Shown here: one piece after another, positions 41,058 to 50,250 of the stretch | How positions within the stretch are numbered: position 1 is the first letter of the stretch | Layout: every line of letters begins with the position of its first letter | Source: Micromonospora chokoriensis | GTDB lineage: Bacteria; Actinomycetota; Actinomycetes; Mycobacteriales; Micromonosporaceae | NCBI RefSeq assembly: GCF_000718555.1 | Contig: NZ_JOAN01000011.1 | Span: 1 to 64,000, forward strand | Direction: 5' to 3' | DNA: 64,000 nt | Made by a program: the position numbers and the translations under genes | The notes under the pieces: generated by a model | The model's input: only the letters and a program-made list of their open reading frames with translations | Databases searched by the model: none | What the model was told of the DNA's origin: nothing

Positions 41058-41825
41058 ATGATCAAGCCGGTGCAGTTGCCGTCGCCGTGGCGGGACGCAC
41101 GCCTGACCGTCGTCGTGCCCACCTACAACGAGGCGGGCAACCTCCCGGCGCTGGTCGAGCGGCTGCTCGCGCTGCCGCTGCCGGGGCTGCGCATCCTCGT
41201 CGCCGACGACAACTCCCCCGACGGCACCGGGGAGGTGGCCGACAAGCTGGCCATCGAGAACCCCGACCGGGTCGAGGTCGTGCACCGCGCCGGCAAGGAG
41301 GGCCTCGGCCGGGCGTACGTGGACGGGATGAGTCGCGCGATCGAGGGCGGCGCCGAGTACGTGGCGCAGATGGACGCCGACCTCTCGCACCCACCGGAGG
41401 CGCTGCCCGGGATGCTGGGCGCGCTGCTCAGCACCCAGGCCAGCGTGGTGATCGGCTCCCGGTACGTGCCCGGCGGCGAGCTGGACGAGAACTGGCCGCT
41501 GTACCGCCGGGCGCTCAGTGGCTGGGCCAACCTCTACGTGCACACGCTGCTGCGGGTAAGAATCCGGGACCTCACCGCCGGCTTCAAGATCTGGCGGGCT
41601 GAGGCGCTGCGCGACATCGACCTGGAGCGGGTGCAGTCCAACGGCTACAGCTTCCAGGTGGAGATGCACTACCTCGCCACCAAGCTGGGGCACACCATCC
41701 TGGAGGTGCCGATCCGCTTCGAGGAGCGGCGCGACGGCGTCTCCAAGATGACCACCGCGACCAAGGTGGAGAGCGCCCTCATGCCCTTCCGCCTCCGCAG
41801 CAAACACCGCAACATAACCCGCTGA
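41058..41825 (+). CDS. Polyprenol-phosphate mannosyltransferase-like GT2
   Basis: A 255-residue family 2 glycosyltransferase without membrane helices, matching dolichol/polyprenol-phosphate mannose synthase (Ppm1/DPM1 catalytic domain). [20 protein letters not shown] begins the fold, [14 protein letters not shown] is the metal-binding motif, and [16 protein letters not shown] and [12 protein letters not shown] are conserved. It makes polyprenyl-phosphate sugar, a donor for sugar transfer outside the membrane. GAGG lies 9 nt before ATG 41058; ATG 41049 is three codons upstream. It is 800 bp from the heptose operon on the other strand. Confidence 0.9.
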   Translation: MIKPVQLPSPWRDARLTVVVPTYNEAGNLPALVERLLALPLPGLRILVADDNSPDGTGEVADKLAIENPDRVEVVHRAGKEGLGRAYVDGMSRAIEGGAEYVAQMDADLSHPPEALPGMLGALLSTQASVVIGSRYVPGGELDENWPLYRRALSGWANLYVHTLLRVRIRDLTAGFKIWRAEALRDIDLERVQSNGYSFQVEMHYLATKLGHTILEVPIRFEERRDGVSKMTTATKVESALMPFRLRSKHRNITR

Positions 41826-41841
41826 CCCCACCCCACTCCCT

Positions 41842-41903
41842 CGGTGATCAAGAGATTTGCGTCGCCAGCGCCGGAAGATCTGACGCAAACTTCTTGATCA
41901 CCG
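41842..41903. terminator. Palindrome C, bidirectional terminator between convergent genes
   Basis: Arms at 41842-41863 and 41882-41903 match at 20 of 22 positions, with an 18-nt loop. Each arm ends with GGTGATCAAGA next to TTTGCGTC. It lies between the stops of the GT2 and oxidoreductase genes. One arm resembles degenerate sequence at about 19600-19620. Confidence 0.75.
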
Positions 41904-41907
41904 GGAC

Positions 41908-43518
41908 TCAAGGGGTGGGGTAGATGGTTTTGTGGGCCTTGGCTATTGCCGCGGCGTAGGCGGTTCCGGTGAGGGCGCGGTCGCGGGCCAGCGCCGCGCG
42001 GGCCGCGTTCGCGCCGGGTGCACCGTGCACACCGCCGCCGGGGTGCGCCGACGCGCTGGCCAGAAAGAGCCGGTCCACCGGGGTGTCCGCCCGGCCCAGG
42101 CCAGGGATCGGGCGCAGGAACAGCTGCTGGTACGCGGCGGCGGTCCCGCCGCCGAGCGTGCCACCGACCAGGCTCGGGTTGCCCTTCTCCAGGTCGGCCG
42201 GCCCGGCCACGTGCCGGCCCACGATCAACTGGCGGAAGCCGGGGGCCGCCGCCTCCAGCACGTCCTCCATCCGCTGCACGTGCCCGGCGACCTCCTCGGC
42301 CCGCCAGTTGCGCCGGAACGGCAGGTGGGTGTAAGACCAGAGCGACTCGGTGCCCGGCGGGGAGTGACTCGGATCCGCCACCGACATCTGCCCGACCAGC
42401 AGGAACGGGTCGCGAGGCAGCTCGCCACGGGCCAACTCGCTGGCGTAGTGGGTCAGCCCGTTCAGGTCCGCGCCGAGGTGCACGGTGCCGGCGCCGGCCA
42501 GCTGCCGGTTCGTCCAGGGCACCGGAGCGGAGAGCGCCCAGTCCACCTTCAGCGTGGAGCCGTCCCACCGGAAGTGCGCCAGGTCCTCCACCAGCCGGGA
42601 CGGCAGCGCCGCCGCGCCGACCAGGTCGAGGTAGAGCGCGGGCGCCGGCACGTCGGCGAGCACGGCCCGCCGGGCCCGCCACAGGGTGCCGCCGACGGTC
42701 CGGGCCCCCATCGCCCGGCCCCGGGCGGTGAGCACGCGGTCGACGCGGGCACCGTAGAGGATCGTTCCGCCGCGCCCCTGCAGTCGGGCCACCAGCGCGT
42801 TGGTGATCTGCTGCGCGCCGCCGGCCGGCACCGGCCAGCCGACCTGCTGGCCGAGCATGGCCAGCAACCAGCCGTACACCCCGGAGCCGGCCTCCTCCGG
42901 GGACAGGTCGGTGTGCAGGGCGCAGCCGGCCAGCAGGGCCGGCCCGCCGGGGCCGTCGAAGAGCTCGTCGCCGAGTTTGCGGACCGGCACCACCAGGCGC
43001 CGCGCCAGTCGCAGCGCGCCGGCGACGCGCAGCTGACGCAGCAGCCCCACCCCTGCGCGTACCGGCGGGAACGGCGAGGTGATCGCCGCCAGCATCGGCT
43101 CGGCCACGTCGAGCCAGTCGGTGTACGCGTTGAGCCAGCGCTTGCCGTCACCGGGGGCGAACTGCTCCAGCGAGGCGGCCGTGACGTCCGGATCCCGGTT
43201 GATGACCGCGGCCCGGCCATCCGGCAGCAGGTGCGCCAACACGTCCGGCGAGTGCCGCCAGGACAGCCCGTGCCGGCCCAGGTCGAGGCCGCCCAGCACC
43301 GGTGAGGCGTACCCCAGGGGGTAGAACGAGCTGTAGAGGTCGCTCAGGTAGCCGGGTGCGGTGACCTCGGCGGAGCGGACCGCGCCGCCGGGCACCTCGG
43401 TCGCCTCCAGCACCACCACGTCCCAGCCGGCGTCCGCCAGCAGGTTGGCCGCCACCAGGCCGTTGTGCCCGGCCCCGATGATGACGGCGTCCGCGCTCTG
43501 CGCGGTGGTGCTTGTCAT
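41908..43518 (-). CDS. FAD-dependent phytoene desaturase-like oxidoreductase (PYROXD2-like)
   Basis: A 536-residue flavoprotein. The Rossmann GxGxxG is at residues 15-22 (IIGAGHNGLVAANLL), followed by the CrtI/PYROXD2 family pattern (VVLEATEVPGGAVRS) and a C-terminal FAD-contact segment (RLFLASASAHPGGGVHGAPG). No carotenoid genes (crtE, crtB) are nearby, so the carotenoid label should not be taken literally. It is divergent from an aldehyde dehydrogenase gene, 72 bp apart, and may share control with it. Confidence 0.9.
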   Translation of the reverse strand: MTSTTAQSADAVIIGAGHNGLVAANLLADAGWDVVVLEATEVPGGAVRSAEVTAPGYLSDLYSSFYPLGYASPVLGGLDLGRHGLSWRHSPDVLAHLLPDGRAAVINRDPDVTAASLEQFAPGDGKRWLNAYTDWLDVAEPMLAAITSPFPPVRAGVGLLRQLRVAGALRLARRLVVPVRKLGDELFDGPGGPALLAGCALHTDLSPEEAGSGVYGWLLAMLGQQVGWPVPAGGAQQITNALVARLQGRGGTILYGARVDRVLTARGRAMGARTVGGTLWRARRAVLADVPAPALYLDLVGAAALPSRLVEDLAHFRWDGSTLKVDWALSAPVPWTNRQLAGAGTVHLGADLNGLTHYASELARGELPRDPFLLVGQMSVADPSHSPPGTESLWSYTHLPFRRNWRAEEVAGHVQRMEDVLEAAAPGFRQLIVGRHVAGPADLEKGNPSLVGGTLGGGTAAAYQQLFLRPIPGLGRADTPVDRLFLASASAHPGGGVHGAPGANAARAALARDRALTGTAYAAAIAKAHKTIYPTP

Positions 43519-43590
43519 CGGATCCGCCTACCCGGCGCGCAACCGGGCGAAACGCGTTTGCCTCGCCGAAGCCGGGGCATCCAGCGCCGC

Positions 43591-45024
43591 ATGTACACGG
43601 TTGCGCAGCTGGTGGGCGGGGTGTGGGGTGCGGGCGGCGACGGCGGCGAGTTGGTGGTGTGTGATCCGGCGGACGACACGCCGGTGAGCACGGTGCCGGT
43701 GGCCACGGCCGACGAGGTGGGCAAGGCGGCGCAGGCGGCGCGCAACGCGGCGGCACAGTGGGCGGCGACCGCGCCGGCCGAGCGGGCGGCGGCGCTGCAC
43801 CGGGCGGCGGACGCGGTGGCGGCGGTCACCGAGGAGTTGGCGGCGGCGGTCACCGCAGAGATGGGCAAGCCGTTGGCGGACGCGCGCGGCGGCGTCGAGG
43901 CGGGGATCGGCACGATGCGACAGTATGCGGAGCTGGCTCCGCTGCGCGGCGGGCGCACGCTCAACGGCGAAGCCGACGCACTGGACTTCCTCACCCCGCA
44001 GCCACGTGGTGTGGTAGCGGCGATCACGCCCTGGAACGACCCGGTGGCGGTCTCCTGCGGGCTGCTCGGCGCGGCCCTGGTGACCGGGAACGTGGTGCTC
44101 TACAAACCGAGCGAACGGACACCGGCGACGGGTTGGCTGCTGGCGCGCGCACTGGATCAGGCGCTGCCGGCCGGCGTCTTGTCGCTGCTGACCGGCGGCG
44201 CGGAGGTGGGTGCGGCGCTGGCGGCGCAGGAGGTCGACGTGGTGGCGCACGTGGGCTCCACCGCGACCGGGCGGGCGATCGCCGCCGCAGCGGCCCGCAC
44301 CGGCGCGAAGGTGCTCCTGGAGAACGGGGGCAGTGACCCATTGATCGTGGACGCGGGCGTCGACCCGGAGTGGGCGGCGGAGCAGGCGGCGCTCGGCGCG
44401 TTCGCCAACGCCGGGCAGATCTGCGTGGCGGTGGAGCGGCTCTACGTGCACCGGGAGGTGGCCGAGGAGTTCGTGGCCGCGCTGGTCCGTCGCGCCGCGG
44501 CGCTGCGGCTCGGGCCGGGCCGGGACCCGGGCACCGAGCTGGGCCCGCTCGTCGACCGGCGGCACCGGGAGCACGTACACGGGCACGTCGCGGCGGCGGT
44601 GGCGGACGGCGCACGGGTGCGGGTGGGCGGCGAGGTGCCGGACGGGCCGGGCGCGTTCTACCCGGCCACCGTCGTCACGGACTGCCGCCACGACATGCCG
44701 CTGGTCCGGGAGGAGACATTCGGGCCGGTCGCGCCGGTGGTGGTCGTCGACTCGTTCGACGAGGCGCTGCGCTGCGCGGCGGACTCCCCGTACGGGCTGG
44801 CCGCCACCGTGTTGACCGCGTCGATGAGCCACGCGCAGCGGGCCTGGCGGGAGCTGCCGGTGGGGACCGTCAAGGTCAACGCGGTGTTCGGGGGTGCGCC
44901 GGGGGGTGCCGCGCATCCGCGCCGGGCCAGTGGCCAGGGCTTCGGGTACGGCCCGGAGTTGCTGGACGAGTTCACCGCCACGAAGGCAGTGCACATCGAG
45001 GCGCCGGGCGGCGGGCACTGGTGA
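43591..45024 (+). CDS. Aldehyde dehydrogenase
   Basis: A 477-residue NAD(P)-dependent aldehyde dehydrogenase. The catalytic Cys is in FANAGQICVAVERLYV, the general base Glu in VLLENGGSDPLIV, the oxyanion Asn in ITPWNDPVAV, and EETFGPVAPVV closes the fold. LENGGSDP replaces the more usual LELGGKSP, as in some succinate-semialdehyde-type enzymes. The substrate is unknown. It is divergent from the PYROXD2-like gene. No strong ribosome site precedes ATG 43591. Confidence 0.93.
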   Translation: MYTVAQLVGGVWGAGGDGGELVVCDPADDTPVSTVPVATADEVGKAAQAARNAAAQWAATAPAERAAALHRAADAVAAVTEELAAAVTAEMGKPLADARGGVEAGIGTMRQYAELAPLRGGRTLNGEADALDFLTPQPRGVVAAITPWNDPVAVSCGLLGAALVTGNVVLYKPSERTPATGWLLARALDQALPAGVLSLLTGGAEVGAALAAQEVDVVAHVGSTATGRAIAAAAARTGAKVLLENGGSDPLIVDAGVDPEWAAEQAALGAFANAGQICVAVERLYVHREVAEEFVAALVRRAAALRLGPGRDPGTELGPLVDRRHREHVHGHVAAAVADGARVRVGGEVPDGPGAFYPATVVTDCRHDMPLVREETFGPVAPVVVVDSFDEALRCAADSPYGLAATVLTASMSHAQRAWRELPVGTVKVNAVFGGAPGGAAHPRRASGQGFGYGPELLDEFTATKAVHIEAPGGGHW

Positions 45025-45094
45025 ACAGCACGGGCGGACGCAGGGGTGGCGCGTCCGCCCGTACCGCGTCGGTGGTGTCGCGGTGCGGCGCTGC

Positions 45095-45496
45095 TCAGTC
45101 GCCGCGAGCCTTGCGGGTGGCGCGGTCGTTGGCCTTCTCGATGGCCGTGACCAGCTCCGGTTTGGTCATGCTGGATCGGCCGGGAACGTCGAGTTTGCGG
45201 GCCACCGACAGCAGGTGGTCCTTGGTGGCGTTGGCGTCCACCCCACCCGCGGTGGGGGCCCGGCGTTCCGGCCCGCCGCCGGCGGCCTGCTGGTCGCTGG
45301 GGCCCTTGCGGCCCTTCGGCTCCCAGTGGTCGCCCACCTTCTCGAACTGATGCTTCACCGCGGCGAAGGCGGTGCGGTGCGACCGCTCCCCCTCGCCGTA
45401 GGTCTCGACCGCCGAGTCGTGCGTCTTCTCCCAGGTGCGCTGCGCCTTGTCCGGGGAGCGCCGCAGCGTGCTGGGCATGTCCTCGCGCCCGGGCAT
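45095..45496 (-). CDS. ChaB-family protein with Rho-N-type domain
   Basis: A 133-residue protein in two parts: an N-terminal ChaB domain (PSTLRRSPDKAQRTWEKTHDSAV, about 8-75) and a C-terminal Rho-N/SAP-like helical module (TKDHLLSVARKLDVPGRSSMTKPELVTAIEKAND). The second domain usually binds nucleic acid. The role is unknown; such proteins are common next to stress genes in actinobacteria. GGAGGAG is 6 nt before the ATG. Confidence 0.88.
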   Translation of the reverse strand: MPGREDMPSTLRRSPDKAQRTWEKTHDSAVETYGEGERSHRTAFAAVKHQFEKVGDHWEPKGRKGPSDQQAAGGGPERRAPTAGGVDANATKDHLLSVARKLDVPGRSSMTKPELVTAIEKANDRATRKARGD

Positions 45497-45662
45497 CTCG
45501 TCCTCCTCCGTGTCGATCAGATCCCCCTGACGTTCCCCCGGCGTCCCGGCCTAAACAGGAGGCGCACGGCGGTCGGGTTTGTCGATTTCGTCATCGGGGT
45601 ACCGGCGGGCCAGGCCAGACCGGACGACCGGTCATCCGGCGGCCGGGGCGCAGGGAGCGGGC

Positions 45663-46649
45663 ATGACGACCACGGACCCCGGTACGACGCTCGACGGCAC
45701 ACCCGGCACCCGGGTGCCCCGGCGGATGCGGCAGCTGAGCTGGCGGACCTGGCGTGGGGTGCTGGTCCGTAGCGTGCGCAACTTCGTCACCGACAACTCC
45801 TCCGACTGGGCCGCCGCGCTCACCTACTACGGGGTGCTGGCGCTCTTTCCGTCCGCCATCGTGGTGGTGGCGCTCGTCGGCCTGGTCTCCGACGGCGAGC
45901 GGACCGTCGACACCGTGGTCGACCTGGCCAACCAGGTGGGTGCCGGGGCGGTGCTCACCGACGACGAGGGTGGCGTGGTCGGGGTGGTCCGGTCCGTGGT
46001 GCTGGAGCAGAGCAACCCCAAGCTGCTGCTGAGTTTCGGCCTGCTCGGCGCGCTCTGGTCCGCGTCGGGCTTCATTGGCGCGTTCACCCGGGCCTCGAAC
46101 GCCGTCTACGGGGTGACCGAGGGCCGGCCGGTCTGGAAGCTTCGGCCGCTGCAGATCGGCCTGGCGGCGATCACGCTGGTGCTGCTCGCGGTGGTCGCCC
46201 TCGGCCTGATCGTCAGCGGTCCGGTGACCGACGCGGTCGGCGACCTGATCAACGCCGGCGGCCTGGCCCGTACGACGTGGAGCATGGCGAAGTGGCCCGT
46301 CCTCGCCATGATCATGATGGCGCTGCTGTCCCTGCTGTTCTGGATCGCGCCAAACGTACGTCAGCCCCGGTTCCGCTGGCTCACCCCCGGCGGCGCGGTG
46401 GCCCTGATCTCCTGGGCGGCGGCCTCCTTCGGCTTCGGCCTCTACGTGGCCAACTTCGGCTCGTACAACACCACCTACGGCAGCCTGGGGGCGGCCATCG
46501 CGTTCCTGGTCTGGCTCTACCTCTCCAACTCGGCGTTGATGCTGGGCGTGCAGATCAACGCCGAGGTGCAGCGCGGGCGGCAGTTGCAGGCCGGCGACCC
46601 GGACCCGGACGGGCCGGTGCTGCCGCCCCGCAAGCCCGCCGACGACTGA
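45663..46649 (+). CDS. YihY/BrkB-family membrane protein
   Basis: A 328-residue YihY/BrkB protein with six to seven transmembrane helices. The family core is clear: DWAAALTYYGVLALFPSAIV near residue 50, SASGFIGAFTRASNAVYGV, and the C-terminal YGSLGAAIAFLVWLYLSNSA. Polar tails lie at both ends. Its biochemical role is unknown. GGGAG is 5 nt before ATG 45663. Confidence 0.93.
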   Translation: MTTTDPGTTLDGTPGTRVPRRMRQLSWRTWRGVLVRSVRNFVTDNSSDWAAALTYYGVLALFPSAIVVVALVGLVSDGERTVDTVVDLANQVGAGAVLTDDEGGVVGVVRSVVLEQSNPKLLLSFGLLGALWSASGFIGAFTRASNAVYGVTEGRPVWKLRPLQIGLAAITLVLLAVVALGLIVSGPVTDAVGDLINAGGLARTTWSMAKWPVLAMIMMALLSLLFWIAPNVRQPRFRWLTPGGAVALISWAAASFGFGLYVANFGSYNTTYGSLGAAIAFLVWLYLSNSALMLGVQINAEVQRGRQLQAGDPDPDGPVLPPRKPADD

Positions 46650-46750
46650 GCCCCCCGTTCGGTCGCAGTGTCCGGTTCGCCGCCGGGTCGAGGGCCGGTT
46701 CGTGGCCCGGTGCCGGTTTACCCGGCTGGGTGCCGGGTAGCGCAGAAGGC

Positions 46751-47167
46751 ATGGAGCGTGGCAACAGCAAGCACGGACCGAGGATCGACGAACAGATGAG
46801 TCAGGAGGTCAGCGGCCTCATACAGGGGCCGGGGACCGGTGGCTCTCGGGTCGATGAGTCGCGGGTGCCGGAACCGGCTGGCGAGGACCAGCCGGAGACG
46901 ACCACCGCCCCGGCCGGCGACCTGCGCACCGGCACCCCACAGGGCATGAGTTCCACGGACGTCGAGCAGCGCAGCCGGCTCGGCCGGTTCATCTCGATGA
47001 GCGCGCTGCCGGGCGACCGCCTGGTGCTCATCGCCAGCGCCCGCGAGAACGAGGCGCCGGCCGACATCGTGGCGGCGCTGGAACGGCTGCCCGAGGGCAC
47101 CGTCTACCAGACGGTCTCCGAGGTGTGGGCCGCGCTCGGCAACAAGAACGAGACAACTCGCTGGTGA
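46751..47167 (+). CDS. DUF2795 domain protein
   Basis: A 138-residue soluble protein: a low-complexity polar N-terminal half (about 1-75), then a DUF2795 domain (FISMSALPGDRLVLIASARE, then EAPADIVAALERLPEGTVY). DUF2795 is a short helical fold of unknown function, widespread in actinobacteria. ATG 46751 gives the full length; ATG 46796 would keep the domain. Confidence 0.85.
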   Translation: MERGNSKHGPRIDEQMSQEVSGLIQGPGTGGSRVDESRVPEPAGEDQPETTTAPAGDLRTGTPQGMSSTDVEQRSRLGRFISMSALPGDRLVLIASARENEAPADIVAALERLPEGTVYQTVSEVWAALGNKNETTRW

Positions 47168-47219
47168 GAGGGATCGCCCCCGATCCACCACTCCGCCAGC
47201 GGCTGAAGGAGGTTCCCCA

Positions 47220-47681
47220 ATGAGTGGCGTTACCGAACATGTGGACGTCTCTGTGCCCGTACGCACGGCGTACGACCAGTGGACGCAGTTCGAGGAGTTC
47301 CCCGAGTTCATGGAGGGCGTGTCGGAGGTCCGGCAGCTCTCCGACACGATGACCCACTGGACGGTGGACATCGCCGGGGTGAAGCGCGAGTTCGACGCCG
47401 AGATCACCGAACAGCTCCCCGACGAGCGGGTCGCCTGGCGCTCGACCGACGGCACCCAGCAGGCCGGCGTGGTGACCTTCCACCGGCTGGACGCGGACAA
47501 GACGCGGGTCACCCTGCAGCTCGAGTTCGAGCCGCACGGGGTGGTCGAGCAGGCCGGCGACAAGCTCGGCATCGTCGACCGGCGGGCCAAGAACGACCTG
47601 GAACGGTTCAAGAACTACATCGAGCGGCGCGGTCAGGAGACCGGCGCCTGGCGCGGAACGGTGGACCGTCCGCAGCCGTGA
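47220..47681 (+). CDS. SRPBCC-family (cyclase/dehydrase) protein
   Basis: A 153-residue START-like protein of the Polyketide_cyc class: EHVDVSVPVRTAYDQWTQFEEFPEFMEGV, then IAGVKREFDAEITEQLPDER-type strands, and a C-terminal helix with VDRRAKNDLERFKNYIE. GGAGG is 7 nt before the ATG. It stands 52 bp after the DUF2795 gene and may be co-transcribed. The ligand is unknown. Confidence 0.92.
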   Translation: MSGVTEHVDVSVPVRTAYDQWTQFEEFPEFMEGVSEVRQLSDTMTHWTVDIAGVKREFDAEITEQLPDERVAWRSTDGTQQAGVVTFHRLDADKTRVTLQLEFEPHGVVEQAGDKLGIVDRRAKNDLERFKNYIERRGQETGAWRGTVDRPQP

Positions 47682-47776
47682 TCCTGAGCCACGACATCCG
47701 ATGGCCGCCGTGTTCCGGCGGCCATCGCCGTGTCCGAGCCCGTTTGCGATCATCACGCCCGGGTACGGCTGAAGGT

Positions 47777-48037
47777 ATGACCGACGACAACATCAGGGTG
47801 TGGCGGGACGAGAAGCGGCTTCCGTTGGAGGAGTTGGAGCGGGCCGTGTCGGGCTCCAGCCTCGACGGGGAGGCCGACGACGTGACCGGCGGCGACGCCG
47901 GCGAGGAGGCCGCGTTCGGGCACGGCCCGGCAGCGTCGGACCGCGACCGGCAGGCCCGGGGCAACAGCCGGGAGGCCACCGACCCGCAGCGCGCCTACCG
48001 TCCGTCCACCACCGGTCGCACCGGCCCGGACGTCTGA
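47777..48037 (+). CDS. Small polar, probably disordered protein (86 aa)
   Basis: An acidic and hydrophilic protein starting MTDDNIRVWRDEKRLPLEELERAV. The rest is Gly/Asp/Arg-rich and lacks predicted structure. No family is recognised. Codon usage and position after the SRPBCC gene support it being real, but its last 43 bp overlap the convergent transporter gene. Confidence 0.55.
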   Translation: MTDDNIRVWRDEKRLPLEELERAVSGSSLDGEADDVTGGDAGEEAAFGHGPAASDRDRQARGNSREATDPQRAYRPSTTGRTGPDV

Positions 48038-49275
48038 TCCTCTCGGCCGGGCTGGGCGGGCACCGCCTGGGCGGGTTGCCCGGCGCTGGGTCGGCGCGCA
48101 CCCCACTCGTAGAGCACGATCAGCGCCAACGCGAGCGCCAGCAGCGCCGAGCCCAGCACCTGCACCGACGTGTTCCCGATCAGCACGCCAAGTCCGGTCG
48201 GCACGAGCGCCGCACCGACGCCCGAGGCGCCGATCTGCAGCCCGATGGCCCGGTCCGCGTGCGCCGCACCGACCCGGTCGGCGGTGGTGAGGGTGAGCAG
48301 CGGGAACACCGGCGCGGCGGCGAAACCCACCACGACCAGGCCGAACACCGCCAGTACGGCCGGACCGGGAACGGCGATCAGCGCCGCGCCGACGGCCATT
48401 CCGGCCAGGCTGACGCGGAGCACCAGCCCGGCCCCGAGACGCTCGGCCACCACACCCTGCACGATCCGACCGACGAAGAGGCTGCCCCAGTACGCGGAGA
48501 CGCAGCCGCCGGCCAGCGCGTCGCTGACCCCGCGTCCCTCGGTCAGCAGCAGGAACGCCCACAGGCCGGCAGACACCTCGATCGCCACGTAGAGCGCGAA
48601 GGCGAGCGTCCCCGACCAGACCGCCGGCATTCGCAGCGTGTCCCGGATCGGGACCCGGACGATCGGTGCCGCCTGCGCCTCGGTGGACACGCCGCTGCTG
48701 GCCGGGACGCCGCGGTGCCAGGCCCGCACGGTGAGCACGAACGCGGCGGCGAGGACGAGCTGGGCGGCGGCCACGATGCCGTACCCCCAGCGCCAGGCGA
48801 GCCCGCCGCTCAGCACCCCGGTCATGATCAGTGGACCGATGGCCACGCCGAGGCCGAAGAAGGCGTGCAACCAGTTCATGTGGCGGGCCCCGAAGGCCCC
48901 GGCGGCGTACGCGTTGAGCCCCGAGTCGACCGCGCCGGAGCCGAGCCCGAGCAGCAGCGCGCAGCCCACCAGCACCGCCAGCACGGGGCTCACCGAGTAG
49001 CCGGTCAGCGCCAGGCTGGCCAGCAGGGTGCTGCCGGCGAGCAGCGCCCCCACGCCGATCCGGGCCAGCGTGAAGCCGGCCAGCACGCTGGAGGTGAGGT
49101 AGCCGACGGTCCCGGCGGTGAGCACCCAACCGACCGCCTCGGTCGGTACGTCGAAGTCGCCCCGGATCGAGGGCCAGGCGACGCCGAGCAGGCCGTCGGG
49201 CAGGCCGAGACTCACGAACGCGAGGTAGGCCAGCAGGAGCAGCGAGGCGCGGGGGCGCGCGGGCGGGGTCGACAC
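47995..49275 (-). CDS. MFS transporter (12 helices)
   Basis: A 426-residue major facilitator with 12 predicted helices: VSLGLPDGLLGVAWPSIRGDF near the start, WLHAFFGLGVAIGPLIMTGVL in the middle, and a Pro-rich tail. The pattern resembles FucP/YbjJ-like sugar or unknown-substrate MFS proteins. AGGATGG precedes the GTG at 49275. The substrate cannot be told. Confidence 0.88.
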   Translation of the reverse strand: MSTPPARPRASLLLLAYLAFVSLGLPDGLLGVAWPSIRGDFDVPTEAVGWVLTAGTVGYLTSSVLAGFTLARIGVGALLAGSTLLASLALTGYSVSPVLAVLVGCALLLGLGSGAVDSGLNAYAAGAFGARHMNWLHAFFGLGVAIGPLIMTGVLSGGLAWRWGYGIVAAAQLVLAAAFVLTVRAWHRGVPASSGVSTEAQAAPIVRVPIRDTLRMPAVWSGTLAFALYVAIEVSAGLWAFLLLTEGRGVSDALAGGCVSAYWGSLFVGRIVQGVVAERLGAGLVLRVSLAGMAVGAALIAVPGPAVLAVFGLVVVGFAAAPVFPLLTLTTADRVGAAHADRAIGLQIGASGVGAALVPTGLGVLIGNTSVQVLGSALLALALALIVLYEWGARRPSAGQPAQAVPAQPGREDQTSGPVRPVVDGR

Positions 49276-49432
49276 GAGACACCATCCTGCCGCAGGGCAC
49301 CCTAGCGCCGCCGGCACCCGATTGCCCGCCGCGCAAAGAAGTCGTGTCCGTACGGTCGAGAAAACGGACAGCTCATCCAGAATCGGCCGATCGGAGGACG
49401 GCAAGCCGGCCGGTTCGCGTAAGAATTTCGGG
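49276..49432. other. Short intergenic region with divergent promoters
   Basis: Between the MFS gene (leftward) and a 69-aa gene (rightward). TAGGGT is seen on the minus strand near 49305 as a possible -10 for the transporter. Nothing else is seen. Confidence 0.3.
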
Positions 49433-49642
49433 ATGCATCAAGGCTCCGGATTCCTCTCGACGCGTCAGCGCCGGCTCGCCTGGCTCGGCTTCCTGCTCGC
49501 CGCCCTGCAGGCACCCGTGTCCGCCTGGCTCGTCACCGACGACTCGTGGCTGTTCAGCCTCTGCGTCGCGCTGATGGTGGCCACCGTGATCATCGCTGAC
49601 GACGCGGCCCGGCGACGCCCGGCCGACGCGACAAGCGACTAG
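49433..49642 (+). CDS. Small two-helix membrane protein (69 aa)
   Basis: A short protein with two hydrophobic helices (about residues 16-34 and 40-57) and a charged end (DDAARRRPADATSD). The sequence begins MHQGSGFLSTRQRRLAWLGF. No family is recognised. Its stop overlaps the stop of the convergent 149-aa gene by 4 nt. Confidence 0.6.
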   Translation: MHQGSGFLSTRQRRLAWLGFLLAALQAPVSAWLVTDDSWLFSLCVALMVATVIIADDAARRRPADATSD

Positions 49643-50088
49643 CCACCACTTCCCGGTCGGGCCTCGTGCCCTGGCCGACCCCGGCTACGCCGACGTTCCT
49701 TCATCTCCGCCTCGTAGAGGTGGCGCCGCCCGCCCACCAACTCGTCGCGGGCCTGCTGGTCCAACTCCCGAAACAGCGCGTGGTAACCGTCGTCGAAGTC
49801 CTCGACGATCTGGAACGTCCACCGCCCGGCGATGACGTTGCGGCCCAGCAACTCCGTGTCGATCCGGTCGGCGAGCTGCGGATGCCCGGCGGCGCGAAAC
49901 TGTTCCACCGCGTCGTCGAGCATCAGGTCGGCATGCCCGATCAACTGGTGCATCGAGTACAGGTGCCCCCGGGCCCGCTCCACGCACTCCAGCGCCTCGC
50001 TGAGCTTGCCGAGCGCGGCGAGGGTCGCGTCGCTCACCCCGTCCGGCCGCTGGTGCCGCTCGTCCGGGCCATCCGCCTGCTGTCCCAT
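49639..50088 (-). CDS. Helical hypothetical protein (149 aa)
   Basis: A soluble, mainly alpha-helical protein. Two long amphipathic helices (KLSEALECVERARGHLYSMH and MLDDAVEQFRAAGH) are followed by IVEDFDDGYHALFRELDQQA and a basic Arg-rich C-terminus. I do not recognise a named domain. GGAGGCAGGG precedes ATG 50088. It stands alone on its transcript. Confidence 0.72.
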   Translation of the reverse strand: MGQQADGPDERHQRPDGVSDATLAALGKLSEALECVERARGHLYSMHQLIGHADLMLDDAVEQFRAAGHPQLADRIDTELLGRNVIAGRWTFQIVEDFDDGYHALFRELDQQARDELVGGRRHLYEAEMKERRRSRGRPGHEARPGSGG

Positions 50089-50236
50089 CCCTGCCTCCGT
50101 GCCGTGTGCCGCCGTCTGTGGGTGTTCTCCTGCTGCCCCGTCTGTGCCGGATCAACCCCCGTGGTCAGTGGCGATCGCCCCAGTGGCGCAGCCGACATCC
50201 ACCAAGCGGCCGAGGTCGACACGGTCACCGGTCGGA

Positions 50237-50242
50237 TAGCCT
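50237..50242 (+). promoter_or_regulatory. Near-leaderless -10 box (TAGCCT)
   Basis: TAGCCT lies 8 nt before ATG 50251, with no ribosome binding site. Confidence 0.45.
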
Positions 50243-50250
50243 CGGTCACC

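Noticed and set aside
41908-45024. Carotenoid gene cluster
   Set aside because: There is only a PYROXD2/CrtI-like oxidoreductase; geranylgeranyl synthase, phytoene synthase and cyclase are absent.
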